Made by a program: the position numbers and the translations under genes. Shown piece by piece: positions 59,694-64,000 of a stretch of DNA of 64,000 bases. The notes beneath the pieces were generated by a model. The model ran no database searches. It had not been told where the DNA came from and saw nothing but the letters and a program-made list of their open reading frames with translations. How positions within the stretch are numbered: the first letter of the stretch is position 1; the number at the start of each line of letters is the position of its first letter. Source of the DNA: Epilithonimonas zeae (GTDB taxonomy: Bacteria > Bacteroidota > Bacteroidia > Flavobacteriales > Weeksellaceae); assembly GCF_023278365.1 (NCBI RefSeq), contig NZ_CP075338.1:2108001-2172000 (forward strand). Reading direction: 5' to 3'.

Positions 59694-60366
59694 CCTTTAG
59701 TCTGAATTTGATGTAAGTAATTGTTTTGCCTTTAGATGAAAATAAATCTTCATAATAAGTTCTAATATCTTTTAATAATGGGGTGTCCGGTTGATATTCT
59801 GCAGCGCCATAGATATCGTGATGCGCCGTAAGAATATGATGTCCCAGACCTTGCAACAATCCTAAAGTATAACCGTGTAAATATTCTGAATCTGTTTTCA
59901 GGTGAATAATTCCGTCTTTCTTAAGAATATGTTTGTATTTTTCCAAAAACTCAGGATTGGTCAATCTGTGCTTGGTTCTTCTGTATTTGATTTGTGGATC
60001 TGGAAAAGTAATCCAAATCTCAGAAACTTCGTTCTCAGCAAATAGATTTTCTATCAATTCTATCTGAGTTCTGAGAAATGCTACATTTTTCAGATTGTCA
60101 CGTATTGCTTCCTTAGCACCAAACCAAAACCTTGCTCCTTTTATATCAATCCCAATAAAATTTTTATCCGGAAATGCTTTTGCCAGACCTACAGAATATT
60201 CTCCTTTTCCGCATCCTAACTCCAAAACTATCGGTTTATCGTTACCAAAGAATTCGTTCCATTTTCCCTTGTACTGAAAGTCATTAATAGCCTGTTCTCT
60301 TGTTGGCTGAATGACATTTGGTAATATTGTATTTTCTCTAAACCTCGCTGCTTTGTTTTTCCCCAT
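59686..60366 (-). CDS. trmB: tRNA (guanine-N7-)-methyltransferase
   Basis: Forms m7G46 in tRNA with S-adenosylmethionine. A 226-residue Rossmann methyltransferase with the SAM motif VLELGCGKGEYSVGLA, IGIDIKGARFWFGAKEA, the catalytic ITFPDPQIKYRRTKHRLTN (the FPDPW-like motif, here FPDPQ) and HLKTDSEYLHGY. Length is standard. The ATG at 60366 is preferred; a longer alternate frame is unrelated. Coupled to the downstream lipoprotein gene. Confidence 0.94.
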   Translation of the reverse strand: MGKNKAARFRENTILPNVIQPTREQAINDFQYKGKWNEFFGNDKPIVLELGCGKGEYSVGLAKAFPDKNFIGIDIKGARFWFGAKEAIRDNLKNVAFLRTQIELIENLFAENEVSEIWITFPDPQIKYRRTKHRLTNPEFLEKYKHILKKDGIIHLKTDSEYLHGYTLGLLQGLGHHILTAHHDIYGAAEYQPDTPLLKDIRTYYEDLFSSKGKTITYIKFRLKDE

Positions 60367-60468
60367 TTTTTAAATTTTCTGTAAGCTTCTAAAAACGTGA
60401 TAAAAATAAACATTTTTATCTAATTCCAATAAATAATTAATAATATTAAGTTTTTTATAAAAATAAAA

Positions 60469-61272
60469 TCATTCTTTTTTCAAATCTTCTGTAACCTGCA
60501 TCAAATGTGAGTTTTGTAATCTTCTCAAATAAATAGGAAGGTATTTTTCTATATAAACTTTGGTAGCCTCGTAATTATTTGACTCTAGAAATATAGAAAT
60601 ATTGTCTGAGCTGTAGATAAACTGAAGAAAATTCGGGATCAATTCTTTTGGAATTTTAAGTCTTGTAAAATAGTCATCGCCAAAATAATCCTGAAGACTT
60701 TTGATTCCCTGACTCATTTTTTCATATTGATAATAACGCTCTTTTTTCTTCTTTTCTCCAGAAATCAAATCAAAAATACTATCGATACTAAAACTAAGCC
60801 CTTGATTGAAAGATAAAACCGGAATCTCAGGAGAAGTTCCGTCGCCTTTTGGCTCTGGTAAACCAATCATTTTTTTAAGTTCAAATACTTTCTCGGAACC
60901 TTTCAGCATCGCAACATCTCTTCTAAGGTTACCTGTCGGTTTAAAGGAACTCAGAATCACTTCCTGAATTTCATAATAAGCAATCTGAAGTTCTATGAAA
61001 TTCTTTTTCCTTGACAGCATTTCCTTTGTAACCTCTATATCTTTTCTTTCCGTAGCAATGGATGTAAATCTCAGAACCTCGCCTTCTTTAACTGCAATTT
61101 TGAACTCACCATTATAATTCGCCAAAACACTTTTGTGTGCATTGATATTGGTTACATAGACTTGATTAAGATAAAGGCTGGACTTATCTCTAATAAAAAT
61201 TTCACCTTCAAAATCTTGTCCGTAAACCACAGTAATACAGAACAATAGCGCAATTGTAAATATCTTCTTCAT
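60469..61272 (-). CDS. CarboxypepD_reg-like domain protein (paralogue of the 8.3 kb gene)
   Basis: A 267-residue exported protein starting at ATG 61272 (signal peptide MKKIFTIALLFCITVVYGQ); a longer reading from 61326 precedes the signal peptide with 18 unrelated residues. It has a carboxypeptidase-regulatory-like domain (GEIFIRDKSSLYLNQVYVTN ... NYNGEFKIAVKEGEVLRF), then a helical part with SFKPTGNLRRDVAMLKGSEK and QYEKMSQGIKSLQDYFGDDYF. Same plan as 8283-8993. Role unknown; likely periplasmic. Confidence 0.75.
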   Translation of the reverse strand: MKKIFTIALLFCITVVYGQDFEGEIFIRDKSSLYLNQVYVTNINAHKSVLANYNGEFKIAVKEGEVLRFTSIATERKDIEVTKEMLSRKKNFIELQIAYYEIQEVILSSFKPTGNLRRDVAMLKGSEKVFELKKMIGLPEPKGDGTSPEIPVLSFNQGLSFSIDSIFDLISGEKKKKERYYQYEKMSQGIKSLQDYFGDDYFTRLKIPKELIPNFLQFIYSSDNISIFLESNNYEATKVYIEKYLPIYLRRLQNSHLMQVTEDLKKE

Positions 61273-61315
61273 ATAATCGGCAAATTTATAGAGAATAAGT
61301 GGAGTATTGCTATAA

Positions 61316-61362
61316 AAAAAAGCCAATAAGGTTAAAATTTTATTAAACTTTATCGGCTTTTT
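61316..61362 (-). terminator. terminator of the type B T9SS protein gene
   Basis: A long, slightly imperfect hairpin (AAAAAGCC...GGCTTTTT ends, mostly paired inner part) with T runs on the minus strand, about 60 bases past the stop of the large T9SS protein gene. Confidence 0.7.
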
Positions 61363-61422
61363 GTTAAGTAATTAGAATAACAATCTTTTTTAGAAAAGAA
61401 GTGTTAAAACATTGATGTTTTT

Positions 61423-63834
61423 TTAATCTGAGTTTCTGTTTTTTAGGAGTATCCAACCGGTTTTTTGCACTCTGTTAGGGTTTCCAGATTCGTTCCACTG
61501 TAAGATATACCAATATGATGCTGTTGGCAGAGATCTCCCCCTAAACTTACCATCCCATTTATATTGATTTTCGGACGATCCTTTAAAAACCAAAACACCA
61601 TTTCTATCATAAACTTCTAGTCGAGGTTCTATTTTGGTCATCAAACCAGAGTAATCTATAACATCGTTGTAACCGTCATCATTTGGAGTTATTACATTTT
61701 TTTCATTAATGATATAAAAAGTTTGTAACACAGAACCACATTTATCCTTAACCTCAACTGTATGTTGTCCTTTGGAGACATTTTCAATAACATTCGAAGA
61801 CTGTTTGTTTCCATCTAGAAAATATTGATAAGAAGGAATACCATTAGAAGCCTGAATCGTTATTTTATTGTCCTCAATCAAAACATTATTAATGATTAAA
61901 TCCTGAGGTTCTGATATTTTAACTGACTGTTTATAAACACAGTCATTAAATCCAAGTTCTACAATATAATCGCCTGCGGATAGATTTCCTGATTTACGTT
62001 GATCGCTAATCATTATTGATGGATCGGATGCCTTATACCATTTGTAGGAACTGAAACCCATACTCATAGATGGATCTGCATCCAGATTTATAAGTGAGTT
62101 TTTACAAATTACAGTATCTTGAATAGCTGTTGATTTTTTTGGTTGTTTAAAATTGAATTTAATTTCTGCAACATTATCACAAAACCCTAGTTGATGAAAA
62201 CGAACAAAAAAAGATGGAGTTTTATTTTTATCATCCAAAGTGATAGTTGTATTGGACAAATATTCTTTTGAATCTTTATTATTAGCTCCTATTCTAGATT
62301 TGTAGAAATCCAGTCTACCATCAAAACCTGTAGGTATCAAAGAATTAATAAAATCGGGACTTGATATATCCACTTCTTTCTCTCCTTCTAATTTTTCGTC
62401 ACAAATATCAAACGGCTTCAAACTTACACTATTATCAAACGAGCTTAATGCATTTTTTGTTAAAGTTATTTTAGTCAATGTAGGATTGCAACTTCCTGGT
62501 TTTAACCACATATAAACATCTTTTGATGCTGAGTTAAATTTTACATTAGTAATAGCTGCTTCAGTTGGATTATTAATATTAGCTGGAGGATATTCAAAAT
62601 ATTTAATATCAAATCCATAATCCTGCGAAAGATTGGAAACAACTTGCGAAGTATATGTGTTAAGAATTACATCTGCATTTCCATCAAGATCTTCATCGCA
62701 GATATTGTTGAAATTTGTAGCTCCAATAATTGGTAGAATTTGTGGCTCAATATTAATATGCCCCTTAAGTTTACAATTTGTATCAAGGTCTATTTCTACC
62801 TCATAATAACCATAATTAGTATTATCAACCAAAAATTTAGGAATCATTCCGTTTGCTACCAAGACTCCATTTCTATACCATTTGTAATTTGTTGCAACAC
62901 CTTGCACTGGAGACGGTGTTGCATCGATTTCGTGGGTTCCCGTTGCACAAAGAGCTGTTCCTGTCTCTAAACTTAAATCTGAGCCAAGATCCTTAATACC
63001 AACAAAACTCCCCGCTTTTAAAAAGACAGCAGAATCGTGAGTCGGGTTGCTTTCATCACCAATTACTAATTTGATATGATATTTTTTTCCAATTTCCACA
63101 TCAGCTGTTGCTGTTAAAATTTTGGTTTGTCCGTTAAAATTAGTTGGAGAAAGAGAAGTAGAAGTTTGCGGATTGAAGCTTCCAAAGTAGTCCTCATTCT
63201 TACTTGGACAATTACCTCCGCCTCCTCTTATATTAACGACCGATACCGGCTGATTAGTGCCGGGAACTAAGGCTATATTTGTATAAGGACCAGCACTGCC
63301 AACTGGCTTTATAAGAAATGCAAATATATCAGAATACCCACAACCAGTTACAGATTTAAATTTATCATATTCTTCTGAAAGAAACATATACTCGAAGCTG
63401 ACTTTGTCACTGATAGAAGAAATAAAATCAAACTCCAGATAAGTTGCATTGGTATTAAGAACCCCCAACAGGTCATATAAATCCGTATCTCCTCCCCAGC
63501 CACTTCCAATCTCGCTTTGCAAAGCATCATTTGGACCAGGTGCTTTCAAAACATTACCTGTAGATAAAATAATACCCTTATCGATATCAAAATTGCTTGT
63601 TCCTTTATCAAAATAACCGTAGCTAGCACCTCCCGATGTAATATTCCCACCTTTAACGGTGACATTTGAAACCGAGATACAAGTCGATACCTTTGCATCC
63701 AAAAACTCTTCCACCAATTGCTGAGGTGTATATGTCGTAACATCTACATTTATAAATTGTGCTTGGATAAGATTACTACCAAAGCTTAGTATAGCAATAA
63801 AAACAAGATAATATGAACAATCTAACCGCTTCAT
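61423..63834 (-). CDS. choice-of-anchor L / T9SS type B sorting-domain protein
   Basis: A large surface protein of 803 aa. Signal peptide MKRLDCSYYLVFIAILSFGSNLIQAQ. An N-terminal choice-of-anchor-L domain (~30-280) with FDIDKGIILSTGNVLKAPGP, FEYMFLSEEYDKF and HIKLVIGDESNPTHDSAVFL. Several Ig/PKD-like beta domains with Cys pairs follow (~290-700). The last ~90 residues are a gliding-motility-type (type B) sorting domain: VITPNDDGYNDVIDY, LEVYDRNGVLVFKG and WDGKFRGRSLPTASYWYIL. It is probably exported by T9SS and kept at the surface. Ligand unknown. Confidence 0.87.
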   Translation of the reverse strand: MKRLDCSYYLVFIAILSFGSNLIQAQFINVDVTTYTPQQLVEEFLDAKVSTCISVSNVTVKGGNITSGGASYGYFDKGTSNFDIDKGIILSTGNVLKAPGPNDALQSEIGSGWGGDTDLYDLLGVLNTNATYLEFDFISSISDKVSFEYMFLSEEYDKFKSVTGCGYSDIFAFLIKPVGSAGPYTNIALVPGTNQPVSVVNIRGGGGNCPSKNEDYFGSFNPQTSTSLSPTNFNGQTKILTATADVEIGKKYHIKLVIGDESNPTHDSAVFLKAGSFVGIKDLGSDLSLETGTALCATGTHEIDATPSPVQGVATNYKWYRNGVLVANGMIPKFLVDNTNYGYYEVEIDLDTNCKLKGHINIEPQILPIIGATNFNNICDEDLDGNADVILNTYTSQVVSNLSQDYGFDIKYFEYPPANINNPTEAAITNVKFNSASKDVYMWLKPGSCNPTLTKITLTKNALSSFDNSVSLKPFDICDEKLEGEKEVDISSPDFINSLIPTGFDGRLDFYKSRIGANNKDSKEYLSNTTITLDDKNKTPSFFVRFHQLGFCDNVAEIKFNFKQPKKSTAIQDTVICKNSLINLDADPSMSMGFSSYKWYKASDPSIMISDQRKSGNLSAGDYIVELGFNDCVYKQSVKISEPQDLIINNVLIEDNKITIQASNGIPSYQYFLDGNKQSSNVIENVSKGQHTVEVKDKCGSVLQTFYIINEKNVITPNDDGYNDVIDYSGLMTKIEPRLEVYDRNGVLVFKGSSENQYKWDGKFRGRSLPTASYWYILQWNESGNPNRVQKTGWILLKNRNSD

Positions 63835-63879
63835 TTAAAATAATATGGATTGCAAATTTACTCCGAAATTTCATAACAA

Positions 63880-63910
63880 AAAATCCTGCTACAAAATATA
63901 GCAGGATTTT
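63880..63910 (-). terminator. terminator of tsf
   Basis: AAAATCCTGCT/AGCAGGATTTT hairpin with a T run on the minus strand, 23 bases after the partial gene at the right edge. Confidence 0.8.
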
Positions 63911-63933
63911 AAATTATGATTTAAGTACTAAGA

Positions 63934-64000
63934 TTAAGCAAGAGCAACTCTTACAAAACCTGTTACTTTAAGATCTGCATTCACAGATTTTACATAATCA
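63934..64000 (-). CDS. tsf: elongation factor Ts, last 22 codons (cut by window edge)
   Basis: The minus strand reads DYVKSVNADLKVTGFVRVALA then stop. The VxDYVKSVNxDLKVTGFxRVAL ending matches the C-terminus of flavobacterial EF-Ts as I remember it, the GDP exchange factor for EF-Tu. Only the tail is visible, so the call is by pattern and the nearby terminator. Confidence 0.7.
   Translation of the reverse strand, partial: DYVKSVNADLKVTGFVRVALA

Overview
The window looks like chromosome from a member of the Flavobacteriia, most likely Weeksellaceae (Chryseobacterium/Epilithonimonas type). The evidence is low G+C; several secreted proteins with C-terminal type IX secretion (T9SS) sorting domains; promoters of the Bacteroidetes TAnnTTTG type; a long Bacteroidetes-type signal peptidase I next to a DUF5683 protein and parAB; and a DnaE with a fused proofreading exonuclease. 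Both ends cut genes: cysS on the left, and on the right the last 22 codons of what looks like tsf.

Layout. 1-6.1 kb: cysS, a DinB-like protein and folE on the minus strand, then the plus-strand run acpP-fabF-rnc-IPExxxVDY protein-pyk. 6.1-22.5 kb: a secreted subtilase, a CarboxypepD_reg-like protein, dnaE with an N-terminal exonuclease, two tandem GEVED/T9SS surface proteins, an M13 peptidase, a Na+/H+ antiporter and a bestrophin-like channel. 22.5-32.5 kb: an accessory region. Its minus-strand part is a run of immunity-type genes (Imm17, two SUKH/SMI1-like, a WG-repeat protein, two unknowns) with no toxin. Its plus-strand part holds an AlkZ/AlkX-type DNA glycosylase, an AraC-MGMT fusion, an SDR, a DUF3995 protein and an alpha/beta hydrolase. 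Several of its spacers share short repeats that look like cassette boundaries. 32.5-38.3 kb: an epimerase, a Crp/Fnr gene cut at its 5' end by an IS3-family element, a T9SS protein cut at its 5' end by the other side of the same element, and an internally deleted IS481-type relic. 38.3-64 kb: ordinary chromosome with two tRNA-Asp genes, trxA, a cysteine desulfurase, a four-gene set resembling the mycobacterial decaprenylphosphoryl-arabinose (DPA) pathway, two outer-membrane lipoproteins, a second subtilase, WbqC, lepB, dapB, DUF5683, parB, parA, tonB, a retropepsin-like protein, a glycosyltransferase, recR, folA, a glutaminyl cyclase, trmB and a large type B T9SS protein.

How the genes work together. 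acpP/fabF serve fatty-acid elongation, and folE/folA serve folate metabolism. The minus-strand set at 40.2-44.0 kb (UbiA-type phosphoribosyltransferase, DprE1-like oxidase, DprE2-like reductase, HAD phosphatase) would together convert PRPP plus polyprenyl phosphate into a polyprenylphosphoryl-arabinofuranose donor. The DprE1 homologue has Ala where the mycobacterial enzyme has the benzothiazinone-reactive Cys. The glycosylase and the Ada-like protein form a plausible alkylation-damage pair in the accessory region. All assignments rest on reading the sequence and on family knowledge; no database search was run.
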